Below, one piece after another: positions 7,412 through 15,987 of a stretch of DNA of 43,384 nt. A program made the translations under genes and the position numbers. The stretch's first letter is position 1. Every line of letters starts with the position of its first letter. The notes beneath the pieces were generated by a model. That model saw only the letters and a program-made list of their open reading frames with translations, was not told the DNA's origin and made no database searches. Source of the stretch: an uncultured bacterium (GTDB lineage Bacteria > Planctomycetota > Phycisphaerae > Phycisphaerales > UBA1924); the NCBI GenBank assembly GCA_903834785.1, contig CAILKP010000135.1, positions 1 to 43,384 on the forward strand, read 5' to 3'.

Positions 7412-8209
7412 TTACTTGCGGAACTCGCTGAGGCGATCGTTCATTTCCGGGGAGCGTGCGGTGGCCAGGGAGACGGCCAGGCCGGCGGCGACGCGGGCGG
7501 GGTCGCTCGCACCGTCGAGCTCACGGAGGAGCTGCTTGGTTGCGGCGAAGGCGTGGCGGGGCTTGGCGGCCATGGCGCGGACGAGCTTCATGGACTTGGG
7601 GATGACATCCTCGGGCCAGTCCACGGCGTGGGTGAGCAGGCCGGCGGCGACGGCGTCCTCACCTTTGAGCAGGCCGACATCCAGCAGGCGCTGGCGGGCG
7701 TGGCCATCGCCGGCCTTGGGCATGAGGAACGGGGCGGAGACTGCGGGCGAGAGGCCGAGGCGGAGCACGGGGTAGCCGTAGAGGCCCTCGCGATCACCAA
7801 CGGCACAATCGGCCCCGCCGCAGAGTGCGGCTGCGCCGGCGATGGCGTTGCCGGTGGCGGCGATGACGGTGGGCGCATCGAGCCGGCGGAGGGCGACGAT
7901 GCAGCGGCTGAGCAGGTTCAGCAGCGTTTCGGCGGTGCCGGGCTGGGTGGCGCAGAGTTTGAGATCGAAGCCGGAGCAGAAGCTGCGGCCCTCGCCGCCG
8001 ATGAGCAGGGCCCATCCCTGCTCGCTGCCGCGTTCGACCTCGAAGCGCTCGATCTCGGCGAGGAGCTGCTCGAGCATCGCCGGGGTCATGGCGTTGCGTT
8101 TGTCGGGCCGGGCGAGGAACAGGAGGCGGACGCCCATCTGTTCATCGCGGCTGATGAGGCGTTCGGGGGAGGCGGAGCCGGCGGGTGCTGCATCAGCGGA
8201 TTGGCTCAC
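7412..8209 (-). CDS. Enoyl-CoA hydratase/isomerase (crotonase) family protein
   Basis: 265 residues from a GTG start at 8209, whose GTGA overlaps the stop of the upstream HMG-CoA lyase gene, so the two are translationally coupled. The crotonase fold is clear. The first oxyanion-hole segment is GRSFCSGFDL and the second is GNAIAGAAALCGGAD. The usual hydratase glutamates appear to be missing. The first (in GGGxEL) aligns with Ala, and the second (in PExxLG) aligns with Val in YPVLRLG. Beside HMG-CoA lyase, a methylglutaconyl-CoA hydratase of leucine breakdown would be expected. The missing glutamates argue for a different crotonase reaction or an inactive homologue. An upstream extension in frame to 8461 lies wholly inside the lyase gene and is not coding. 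Confidence 0.85.
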   Translation of the reverse strand: MSQSADAAPAGSASPERLISRDEQMGVRLLFLARPDKRNAMTPAMLEQLLAEIERFEVERGSEQGWALLIGGEGRSFCSGFDLKLCATQPGTAETLLNLLSRCIVALRRLDAPTVIAATGNAIAGAAALCGGADCAVGDREGLYGYPVLRLGLSPAVSAPFLMPKAGDGHARQRLLDVGLLKGEDAVAAGLLTHAVDWPEDVIPKSMKLVRAMAAKPRHAFAATKQLLRELDGASDPARVAAGLAVSLATARSPEMNDRLSEFRK

Positions 8210-9243
8210 GAGACACCCCCCGCTGCTGCCGCGGCGCGGGCTTTGGTGACGGTGCTGCGGGCGAATGAGGCGGCTTCGGCGAGGCGGGCGGGGCGGACAC
8301 CGGTGGTGTAGCCGGCGTCGTGGATGATGCGGACGAGCAGTTCGGTGGCGATGTTGCCGGGGGCGGGCTTGCCGGGTGTGCCGGCGTAGGGGCAGCCGCC
8401 GAGACCGGCGACGGAGGCGTCGAACGAGCGGATGCCGCAGTCCAGAGCGGCACGGACGCATTCACCGGCGCGGCCGAAGGTGTCGTGGAGGTGCAGGACG
8501 ACCACGGGCTGGCCGAGACGGTTAAGCCGCAGGCCGCCGAGGCGCTGGCTGACGGCCTGGATCATGGTGGTGACGGTTTCGGGCGTGCCAGCGCCGATGG
8601 TGTCGCCAAGGTCGATCTCATCGCAGCCCATTTCGGCGAGCTTGGCGGCGACATCGGCCACGCGCTGGGGAGCGATGGGGCCTTCGAACGGGCAGGCGAT
8701 GACGCAGGAGATATAACCGCGGACGGAGAGTAGATGCTGCTGGGCACGGCTGATGACGGGGACGAAACGCTCGAGGGTTTCGGCGATGGTGGCGTTGGTG
8801 TTGCGCTTGGAGAATGTCTCGCTGGCGGCGGTGAAGACGGCGATCTTCTGCACCAGCGGCGGGGCCTCCATCGGCCGGGCGGGGTTGACGTTGGCGTCAA
8901 GGAAGGACTCCATGCCTTTTTCGTTGGGCACGAGCACGGAGAACTCGCAGGGGGAGTCGCCAGCGAGATACTCGGCCCACTCGGGGGTAGGGTCAACCTG
9001 CTCGAGTGAGGCGGGGCCGGCGCCGCCCAGGGCGTTGATGCGGGTGACGAGGGCGGCGGAATCGGCGAGCTGGGGGACCCACTTGGGGCTGACGAAACTG
9101 GTGCACTCGACCTCGTCAACACCTGCCGCGGCGAGCATGCCGACGAGCCGGAACTTGTCATCGGTGCTGACCTGTCCGGCCTCGTTCTGCAGGCCGTCGC
9201 GCGGGGAGACATCGGTGATTCGGACTTGCTTGGCGGTGGTCAC
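8206..9243 (-). CDS. mvaB: Hydroxymethylglutaryl-CoA lyase
   Basis: 345 residues from GTG 9243 (TTG 9249 would add two). The enzyme cleaves HMG-CoA to acetyl-CoA and acetoacetate, the last step of leucine degradation. The TIM-barrel motifs are all visible: DVSPRDGLQNE near the start with the catalytic Arg-Asp, HLHDTFGRA with the two metal-binding histidines, and the signature GLGGCPYA with the active-site cysteine. The signature loop is unusual. The canonical four residues between GCPYA and GNxATE are replaced by eight (GTPGKPAP). It heads a two-gene unit with the crotonase-family gene through a GTGA overlap. Confidence 0.9.
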   Translation of the reverse strand: MTTAKQVRITDVSPRDGLQNEAGQVSTDDKFRLVGMLAAAGVDEVECTSFVSPKWVPQLADSAALVTRINALGGAGPASLEQVDPTPEWAEYLAGDSPCEFSVLVPNEKGMESFLDANVNPARPMEAPPLVQKIAVFTAASETFSKRNTNATIAETLERFVPVISRAQQHLLSVRGYISCVIACPFEGPIAPQRVADVAAKLAEMGCDEIDLGDTIGAGTPETVTTMIQAVSQRLGGLRLNRLGQPVVVLHLHDTFGRAGECVRAALDCGIRSFDASVAGLGGCPYAGTPGKPAPGNIATELLVRIIHDAGYTTGVRPARLAEAASFARSTVTKARAAAAAGGVS

Positions 9244-9303
9244 GAGCAAGTAAAGCAGGGCAAACCCGCTGGCGTGGGGCGGATCGGCAGGCGGGCGGTG
9301 GAA

Positions 9304-9771
9304 TCAGGCGGTGGCGGCCCGGCTGAGCCCGACGAGCGGAAGGCCGTCGGGAGCGTTCCAGCAGCGGACGATGCGAAATCCGCGTGATTCGTAGAGCGCG
9401 ATGGCGGGTTGATTGGCCGCGGCGGTCTGGACGATGACGCGGCGGCTGGGGCCGGCGCGGTCCAGCACGGCGGCGAGCAGCGCGCGGCCGAGCCCGCGGC
9501 GGTGAGCGGGCGGATCAACCATCAGCTTGTGGATGTCCACTTCTTCCGGGGAGTCGGAAATGGCAATGGCCGCGAGCAGGCTGCCGCCCGACTGCAGACC
9601 GAGATAATGCAGCCCGTCGGCGGCGAGGTCGTCGCGGCTCTGGGTCAGCGGCGGGATGTTGTGCGAACCGATGAGGCGGGCCTCGGCCTGATAGGCGGCG
9701 TGCTGGAGCGTGAGCAGCGCATCGAGCACGGCGGGGTCACGGAGGTTGAGCTGACACGGCGGCGGGAGCAT
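9304..9771 (-). CDS. GNAT-family N-acetyltransferase
   Basis: 155 residues starting at ATG 9771. The acetyl-CoA-binding motif A is VDPPAHRRGLGRALLAAVLD, with the R-x-x-G-x-G/A pyrophosphate loop. Motif B follows as NQPAIALYESRGFRIV, where the tyrosine is the usual general acid. The substrate cannot be deduced. The gene stands alone, 60 bp downstream of the HMG-CoA lyase start region and divergent from the CxxC protein at 9829. The open frame continues upstream to 10170, but that part is antisense to the next gene and Arg-rich, so it is excluded. Confidence 0.85.
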   Translation of the reverse strand: MLPPPCQLNLRDPAVLDALLTLQHAAYQAEARLIGSHNIPPLTQSRDDLAADGLHYLGLQSGGSLLAAIAISDSPEEVDIHKLMVDPPAHRRGLGRALLAAVLDRAGPSRRVIVQTAAANQPAIALYESRGFRIVRCWNAPDGLPLVGLSRAATA

Positions 9772-9828
9772 GCGGTGGGCTGATCGGCAGAGGCGGGTTC
9801 GGCCGATGCTACGCTGAAGTGAGGTTGC

Positions 9829-10260
9829 ATGGTCCTGCTGATCGCACTGGTGCTCATCGGTTCGCCGATCGCCGGATTTCTCGGCGTGATCTTTCTGTTT
9901 GACGGGTTGACGCGGCGGACGGCGACGGGCTTTGCCTGCGGCAACTGTCAGTACGAACTCACGGCGATCATGCTGGCGATGAAGCACCCGATGTGCCGCG
10001 GCGATGCGGAGCCACGACCGGAGCTGCGGGGGCACGGGCTGCCGGAGGCGGAAGTGGCTGGCGAGAAGCGAGCCGATGACCACGCGGAGGAGCCGTTTCT
10101 GGCGGTGCGATGCCCGGAGTGCGGCACCGTGCTGAACCGATCCGGTGCGATTCTGCCCGGGCGGCTGCACGTGAGCCCCGCGCGGGTGTGGACGGGCGTG
10201 GCGCTGATTGTGGCAGCGGTGGGCTCGGTGGGGCTGTTTGTGCTATGGTGGAAGCCGTGA
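9829..10260 (+). CDS. Two-TM protein with split CxxC zinc-ribbon
   Basis: 143 residues from an ATG preceded by gagg at a good distance. A membrane segment at ~4-25 is followed by CGNC (C37, C40). A charged, His-containing loop of ~54 residues comes next, then CPEC (C95, C98) and a second membrane segment at ~121-140. The two CxxC pairs could form one zinc ribbon held between the two helices on the cytoplasmic face. No family is recognised. It shares the direction of recJ, which begins 193 bp later. Confidence 0.65.
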   Translation: MVLLIALVLIGSPIAGFLGVIFLFDGLTRRTATGFACGNCQYELTAIMLAMKHPMCRGDAEPRPELRGHGLPEAEVAGEKRADDHAEEPFLAVRCPECGTVLNRSGAILPGRLHVSPARVWTGVALIVAAVGSVGLFVLWWKP

Positions 10261-10453
10261 GGGGTGAGGTCCTCAAGCGGTTATGTGAGGGTTTGGGCGA
10301 CTTTGTTGGCGGGGGGCGTTGCGTTCACGGACAACAGTCGGTCCTTGAGGGCTGAGTTCGCGGCCCGAATGTGGAGCACCTGTCGGATTGCAAAGCTCGG
10401 GGATGTCGATACTTCTGCGGCCTGCGTTGCGGGCCAGTGGCAGCGGCAGAGAC

Positions 10454-12361
10454 ATGAAGACGCTTTTTACATCCACGACACCGACGACCGGTGCGGCCAC
10501 TGCCGCGGCGGGGTTGGGTGCGCTGGTGCCGGCGCAGCCGGTGGCGGTTTCTGCCAAGGCGGGCGGGCGGGCGCTGGGGCGTGGGGTGCTGTCGCGCTGG
10601 GTGCTTCGCGGAACAGAGTCCGGAACAACTGCGAGCGAGGGCGAGTCGCCGAGTGGGCAGGCGGAGGGCGACCTGGTGGCACGCGTGCTGGCGGCACGCG
10701 GCGTTGGCGACCCGAACTTTCTGCAGCCGATGCTGACCGGCCTGCATGACCCGGGATTGATGCCGGACATCGACAAGGCGGCCGTGCGGATTCTTGATGC
10801 GCTGAAGCGCCGCGAGCCGGTGGTAATTTTCGGTGATTACGACGTTGACGGGGTGACGGCCACGGCGATTCTGTACCACATGATGCTGGCGCTGGAGCCG
10901 GAGGCGGAGGTACGGACGTACGTGCCGCACCGTGTGGAGGAGGGCTACGGGCTGGCGACGGCGGCGATTGAGCAACTGGCGGCGGAGGGGGCGAAGGTGA
11001 TCGTGAGCGTGGACTGCGGCGTGACGGCTGTTGAGCCGGCGGCGCGGGCCAAGGCGCTGGGAGTGGACCTGATCATCACCGATCACCACAATCCGCCAGC
11101 GCGGATGGAGGACCTGCCCGATGCGTACGCGGTGGTGCATCCGCGGCGTCCGGACTCGCAGTATCCGTTTGGCGAGCTTTCGGGAGCGGGTGTTGCGTAC
11201 AAGCTGGCCTGGCGCATGGCGACGACGCACTTTGGTGCGCCAAGGCTGCCGCAGCCGCTGCGGGAGTTGCTCGTGGAACTGCTGGCGTTTGCCGCGCTGG
11301 GGGCGGTGGCTGATGTGGTGCCGCTGGTCGGTGAGAATCGGGTGCTGACGAAGTTCGGCATGCAGCGGATGAAGACGACGCGGTTTGTGGGGCTGCGGGC
11401 ACTGATCCATGCCGCGCGGCTGGACAATGAGAAGGTCAGCACGTTTGATGTGGGCTTCAAGCTGGGGCCGCGGCTGAATGCCAGCGGGCGGATGGCCCAT
11501 GCCGAGGAAGCGGTGCACCTGTTTACCCGGGCGACGGCGGCCGAGGCCGAGCGGATCGCGGTGAAACTGGAAGCACTGAATGTGGAGCGCCGGGCCGAGG
11601 AGAAGCGGATCATCGAGCAGGCCATCGCGATGGCGGTGCAGCGGAAGCTGGACTCACCTTCGGTGCGGGGCATTGTGCTGGCCGACCCGAGCTGGCACGT
11701 GGGCGTTGTCGGCATTGCCTGCTCACGCATGGTTGAGAAGTTCTGCAAGCCGACGATCCTGATGGGCGAAAAGGACGGGCACTGGCACGGATCGGGCAGG
11801 TCGATCGAGGGCGTGAGCCTGCACGCGGCGATCGAGGAAGCGGCGGCGCACACGGTGCGGTTCGGCGGCCACGACATGGCGGCCGGGCTGGCGGTGGAGC
11901 ACGAGAAGCTGGAGGCGTTCACCGAGGCGTTCCAGATTGCGTGCGCCAGCCGGGTGAGCGATGAGCAGCTGATCCCGCGGATCACGGTGGATGCGATCAG
12001 CGACGGGCGTGACCTGACGATGCAGACCGCCCAGCGGCTGGAGATGATCGAGCCGTGCGGGGCGGGCAACCCGCACGTGCGGGTGCTGGTGCAGGGGCTG
12101 ACGCTGTACGGCAACCCGCGGCCGCTGGGGAAGACGGGCGAGCACGTGAAGCTGGTCTTCCGCACGGCGGGCGGCACAGCCGCCGGTTCGGGCGGCGGGA
12201 GTATGGGGCTGGTGACGGTGACGGCCTGGTCCTGGGCACGCCGGGCCGAACTGCTGCGGCAGGGCTCACGCTATGACGTGGTGATCAGGCCGGGCATCAG
12301 CCGGTGGAACGGCAACGAGAGCATCGAGTGCACGCTGGACGACCTGTGCGAGGCGGAGTGA
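10454..12361 (+). CDS. recJ: Single-stranded-DNA-specific exonuclease RecJ
   Basis: 635 residues from ATG 10454 (ATG 10403 and TTG 10388 are in frame). RecJ degrades single-stranded DNA 5' to 3' in recombination and mismatch repair. The DHH-domain motifs are clear: VIFGDYDVDGVTA, VSVDCG, DLIITDHHNP, and ALGAVADVVPL followed by GPRLNASGRM. The DHHA1 part has GSGRSIEGVSLHAAI and FGGHDMAAGLAV. A C-terminal OB-like domain contains the EPCGAGNP motif and has a Gly/Ser-rich insertion (AAGSGGGSMG). The first ~60 residues are Ala/Gly/Thr-rich and poorly conserved, so the start is uncertain. Confidence 0.93.
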   Translation: MKTLFTSTTPTTGAATAAAGLGALVPAQPVAVSAKAGGRALGRGVLSRWVLRGTESGTTASEGESPSGQAEGDLVARVLAARGVGDPNFLQPMLTGLHDPGLMPDIDKAAVRILDALKRREPVVIFGDYDVDGVTATAILYHMMLALEPEAEVRTYVPHRVEEGYGLATAAIEQLAAEGAKVIVSVDCGVTAVEPAARAKALGVDLIITDHHNPPARMEDLPDAYAVVHPRRPDSQYPFGELSGAGVAYKLAWRMATTHFGAPRLPQPLRELLVELLAFAALGAVADVVPLVGENRVLTKFGMQRMKTTRFVGLRALIHAARLDNEKVSTFDVGFKLGPRLNASGRMAHAEEAVHLFTRATAAEAERIAVKLEALNVERRAEEKRIIEQAIAMAVQRKLDSPSVRGIVLADPSWHVGVVGIACSRMVEKFCKPTILMGEKDGHWHGSGRSIEGVSLHAAIEEAAAHTVRFGGHDMAAGLAVEHEKLEAFTEAFQIACASRVSDEQLIPRITVDAISDGRDLTMQTAQRLEMIEPCGAGNPHVRVLVQGLTLYGNPRPLGKTGEHVKLVFRTAGGTAAGSGGGSMGLVTVTAWSWARRAELLRQGSRYDVVIRPGISRWNGNESIECTLDDLCEAE

Positions 12362-12467
12362 GCGCGGTGAAAGCGGGGCGAAAGCGGGGCGATCGCAGAT
12401 TGAGAGCCACGCCGGGGCTGCGTTTCCGCGGCCTGCGACGGTTGCTCTTAAACTCAATGGATACGAC

Positions 12468-13298
12468 TCAGCGGCCTTCGAAGAGGCGGTCGGCCAGCCA
12501 GTCGTGGAGCTGGGGGATGGCCTTGATCTTCGTGGCGGTGGCCTGAATGTTGTAGGGCACGCGAACGAACTGGATGCCGCCCATGGGGCCCACGGTCACG
12601 CTTGCACCGCCATCGGTCTTGGCGGTGGTGTTGGGCTCGTGCATGATGACGTAGCTGGCCCGCGGGTCCAGGTCGCGCGGCTGGCCGACGGAGCCGACGT
12701 TGACGATGGCCTTCTCACTGTCGGTCAGCTGGTAGAGCTGGTCGGTCAGTTCGCTGGGCGGGTAGAAGTCGGGCTCATCGGTAAAGACACCCGGGACGTG
12801 GGTGTGGCCGCAGAAGGCGATGCGCTGGACCTTCTCGAAGATGGTGCCGAGCTTGTCGGGCGAGTTGACCACATCGTCGGGGAAGATGTACTCGTTGATC
12901 GGCCGGCGGGGGGAGCCGTGGACGAAGAGGATCGGCGTGCGGCCGTCGGGGCCGGTCTCCACCAGGCGGACCTTGAGCTTGCCGAGGAACTCGTAGCGCT
13001 GGGCGCGGAGGGTTTCGTCGGGCTCGGCATCCATGGCGTCGCGGGTCCAGTACGCGGCGGACTCGGCCTGGGGATTGAAGTTGGTCGGCTCGTAGAGCAC
13101 GCCGAAGTCATGGTTGCCCATGAGCGACCAGGCGCAGTGCTGGCGGACGAGGTCGATGGAGCGGAGGGGCTCGGGGCCGTAGCCGATGATGTCGCCGAGC
13201 GACACAACCCGAGTGACCCCGCGGCTGGCGATATCGGCCAGTACGGCCTGCAACGCCTCAGCGTTTCCGTGGACATCAGAGAGAATGGCGGTCGGCAC
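12468..13298 (-). CDS. Metallophosphoesterase (calcineurin-like)
   Basis: 276 residues from a GTG at 13298, with GGAG upstream. The five metal-binding motifs of the calcineurin-like fold are in order: AILSDVHGN, LGDIIGYGPEP, LMGNHDFG, LFVHGSP and FCGHTHVPG. This makes it an active-looking phosphoesterase of the YfcE/ApaH-like superfamily. The IGYGPEP loop is common in small bacterial phosphodiesterases of unknown substrate. The gene is divergent from the BatA-type gene at 13513 and convergent with recJ. An upstream in-frame extension to 13526 is low-complexity and was not used. Confidence 0.88.
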   Translation of the reverse strand: MPTAILSDVHGNAEALQAVLADIASRGVTRVVSLGDIIGYGPEPLRSIDLVRQHCAWSLMGNHDFGVLYEPTNFNPQAESAAYWTRDAMDAEPDETLRAQRYEFLGKLKVRLVETGPDGRTPILFVHGSPRRPINEYIFPDDVVNSPDKLGTIFEKVQRIAFCGHTHVPGVFTDEPDFYPPSELTDQLYQLTDSEKAIVNVGSVGQPRDLDPRASYVIMHEPNTTAKTDGGASVTVGPMGGIQFVRVPYNIQATATKIKAIPQLHDWLADRLFEGR

Positions 13299-13512
13299 GG
13301 GGCAATGGCTCCAGCGGAACGGGCGGGGCGTACAGGATAGACGCGGTACCGGCCTGAGAGTTCCAAACGCCACCCTTGGGAGGACAGCAAAATCCCCCAG
13401 TCGCATCCCCAGAACATGCACTTTCGCTGCCGCGGGCCGTACCCTTCCTGATCGGGTCCGCCGTCTTACCGCCGCCGGGCGGCCGCTGCCGTGTTCTCCT
13501 TGACCGTTCTGA

Positions 13513-15987
13513 GTGCTCGCTGGCACCCCCTTGAGTTTCCTGCACCCCAGTCTGCTGCTTGCCGGCCTCGCCTCGGTGGCGATTCCGATCCTTATCCACT
13601 TGCTGATGCGGCGGCGGCGGAAGCCGATGCCGTGGGCGGCGATGCGGTTTGTGCAGGAGGCTTTTAAAAAGCTTCGGCGGCGGCTGCTGATTCAGCAGTG
13701 GCTGCTGCTGGCGGCCAGGTGCCTGCTGGTGTGCCTGATTGCCCTGGCGGTGGGGCGGCCGGTGTGGGATGCGGCCTCGGTCGGCGGATCCGGGCACAAG
13801 CTGGTGGTGCTGCTGATTGATGACTCGCTGACTGATGCCGCGGCGACGGAGCCGGAGGGCCAGCCGGTACTGGCACGCTCGGCCAAGGCCGCGGCGGAGT
13901 TGGTGCGTTCGTTGCGGGAGGGCGACCGGGTTTCGGTGATCACACTGGCGGCACCTGCGGCGGGGCTGATCTCGCCGCCATCATCGGACCTGCCGGCGGT
14001 GGCCAGCGCGATTGAGCGGCTGACCAGCAAGGACAGCCGGGCGGACATTGCCGGGGGCATGGCACTGGCGGGCGCGGTGATTGCCGAGCAGCGGGCCAAG
14101 TCATCGGCGGATCCCTCCGGCCCGGGGGCGACGATTGCCGGGACCGAGCGGGTTGTGCTGTACTCGGGCCTGCGTGCGGGCTCGCTGCTGCCCGATGCGC
14201 GGATCGGCAAGTTGCCGGGACCGGTGACGCTGGAGCTTGCGGCGCCGGCGGCGACGATCAACAACACCGCACTGGCGGCGATCAACCTGCAGCGTGGGCT
14301 GGTGCTGCGGCAGGACCATGCCGCGGGGCGGACGGCGACGGTGCGGCTGACACGCTCGGGCGACCGGGCGGCGGAGCAGAACGTGACGGTGCGGCTGCTG
14401 GGAACGACCTCCAGCGGCAGTGACAGCACGGCGGCGAGCTTTGAACTGCCGGTGACGGCGAGGTTCGCGGCTGGCGCGGCGGAGGCCTCGGCCTCGATCA
14501 CGCTGCCGACCCTGACCAGCGGAGGGGCTGATGCACGTGGCGCGGATGCGGCCGGCGCGGGGCTGTTTACGGTGGCGGGGCAGATTCCTGGTGATGCGCT
14601 GGTGCGGGATAATCGGTCGGTTGCCGCGGCAACAACGGCACAGCGCATCCGGCTGGTGATTGTGGCCGATGACCGCTCGAGCACGGATAGCACGGTGCTG
14701 GGGCCGTCGCGGTGGTTTGAACTGGCCAGTTCGCCCGGGGCTGATTCACCGGTGATGGCGACGATCGTGGACCCGTCGGTGGTGGACTCGGCCCAGTTGG
14801 CCGGGTGCGACGCGGTGGTGCTGACGGCACCGCAGCGGCTGAGCGAGGCGGGAGTCAGTGCGCTGTCGCGGCTGCTGGACAGGGGCGGGCTGCTGCTGAT
14901 TACGCCGCCGGCGGATGCTGCGGTGCACACCTGGGCCGATGCGCTGCTGCCCGGCCTGGGGCTTTCGGCACGGATCGCGCGCGAGGCGATCACCACGCCG
15001 GACCGGCTGGACGCGACGTTTACACCGTCGCCCGCGGCGGCGGAGTTGCTGGGATCGCTGCGAAATGAGCTTGCCGAACTGCTCCCGGCGGTGGGCGTGC
15101 TGCGGCTGCTGCCGGTGGAGCGGGCCGATGGTGGCGGCGTGCTGGAGCCGCTGATTGTGACATCAAGCGGGCGGCCGCTGCTGACACTGCTGCCGGATGC
15201 GACGGCCAAGGGGCCGGAACGGGCAGCGGAGAAGGCGACGGAGAACGCCGGCGCGGGCGCGACGCCGAGTGCGGCGGGCAAGCCGGCAGCAACGAGCCGC
15301 ACTGCGGCACAGCGCGGGGCTGCGTTGTATCTGGCCAGTGCGGCGGATGCGAGCTGGTCGGACTTGCCGGCCAAGCCACTGTTTGTGCCGCTGATTCAGG
15401 AGTTGCTGCGCCAGGGTGCCGGGCGCGGCCGGCGGCCGGTCGTGCAACTGGCCGGCCAGCCGGTGGCGCTGAGCGGTGAGGCGACGCGGCTGGTGCGACT
15501 GGCCGGCGATGACAGCCGAGCGGGCGGGGCGGAGAGCGAAACGGGGCCGGCGAGCATTGCCCTGGGTGCCGATGGCCGGCCGACGGAGCCGATCCGGTAT
15601 GCGGGGCTGTACAGCATCATCGGCCAGAGCGGGCTGGCGATGGGGACGCTGGTTGTTGAGCCCGACACGGCGGCATCGAACACTGAAGCGGGCGACCGGC
15701 AGGTGGTTGAGCGGTGGCTGGGCCCGGCGACGGACACGCCCCTGCGCTGGATGGAAGGCCCCGGGGCGGTGCAGGCGGCTGCGGGAAGTGCCGCGGCGAG
15801 CAAGGCGACGGGCGGGAACGACACGATCGCGTGGATCTTTGGCCTGGCGCTGATTGTGGCGCTGATTGAGCTGCTGCTGGCGCACCGTGCGGACCATTCA
15901 TCGCAGGCGGTGCGGTACGTGCCGCCGACGCTGGGCGGCAGCATTCCGGCACCGGATGAAACGCTGCAGGAGGGCAACCATGCCTGA
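13513..15987 (+). CDS. BatA-type membrane protein with degenerate VWA domain
   Basis: 824 residues from GTG 13513. TTG 13531 (SFLHPSLLLAG) matches the family N-terminus better and may be the true start. Two N-terminal membrane segments flank the HLLMRRRRKPMPWAAMRF motif typical of BatA N-terminal domains. A VWA-like domain follows, with DDSLT in place of the canonical DxSxS metal site. Further on is a domain resembling the glutamine-amidotransferase-like fold of this family (CDAVVLTAPQRLSE, GGLLLITPP). A last membrane helix (IAWIFGLALIVALIELLLA) comes before a short tail. It overlaps the next gene by 8 nt. Such pairs usually sit near MoxR and DUF58 genes, which are not seen here. The function is unknown, probably in the periplasm or envelope. 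Confidence 0.8.
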   Translation: MLAGTPLSFLHPSLLLAGLASVAIPILIHLLMRRRRKPMPWAAMRFVQEAFKKLRRRLLIQQWLLLAARCLLVCLIALAVGRPVWDAASVGGSGHKLVVLLIDDSLTDAAATEPEGQPVLARSAKAAAELVRSLREGDRVSVITLAAPAAGLISPPSSDLPAVASAIERLTSKDSRADIAGGMALAGAVIAEQRAKSSADPSGPGATIAGTERVVLYSGLRAGSLLPDARIGKLPGPVTLELAAPAATINNTALAAINLQRGLVLRQDHAAGRTATVRLTRSGDRAAEQNVTVRLLGTTSSGSDSTAASFELPVTARFAAGAAEASASITLPTLTSGGADARGADAAGAGLFTVAGQIPGDALVRDNRSVAAATTAQRIRLVIVADDRSSTDSTVLGPSRWFELASSPGADSPVMATIVDPSVVDSAQLAGCDAVVLTAPQRLSEAGVSALSRLLDRGGLLLITPPADAAVHTWADALLPGLGLSARIAREAITTPDRLDATFTPSPAAAELLGSLRNELAELLPAVGVLRLLPVERADGGGVLEPLIVTSSGRPLLTLLPDATAKGPERAAEKATENAGAGATPSAAGKPAATSRTAAQRGAALYLASAADASWSDLPAKPLFVPLIQELLRQGAGRGRRPVVQLAGQPVALSGEATRLVRLAGDDSRAGGAESETGPASIALGADGRPTEPIRYAGLYSIIGQSGLAMGTLVVEPDTAASNTEAGDRQVVERWLGPATDTPLRWMEGPGAVQAAAGSAAASKATGGNDTIAWIFGLALIVALIELLLAHRADHSSQAVRYVPPTLGGSIPAPDETLQEGNHA

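Noticed and set aside
13692..15374. 560-codon minus-strand frame antisense to the BatA-type gene
   Set aside because: Ser/Ala-rich shadow; no recognisable motif and no ribosome-binding site.
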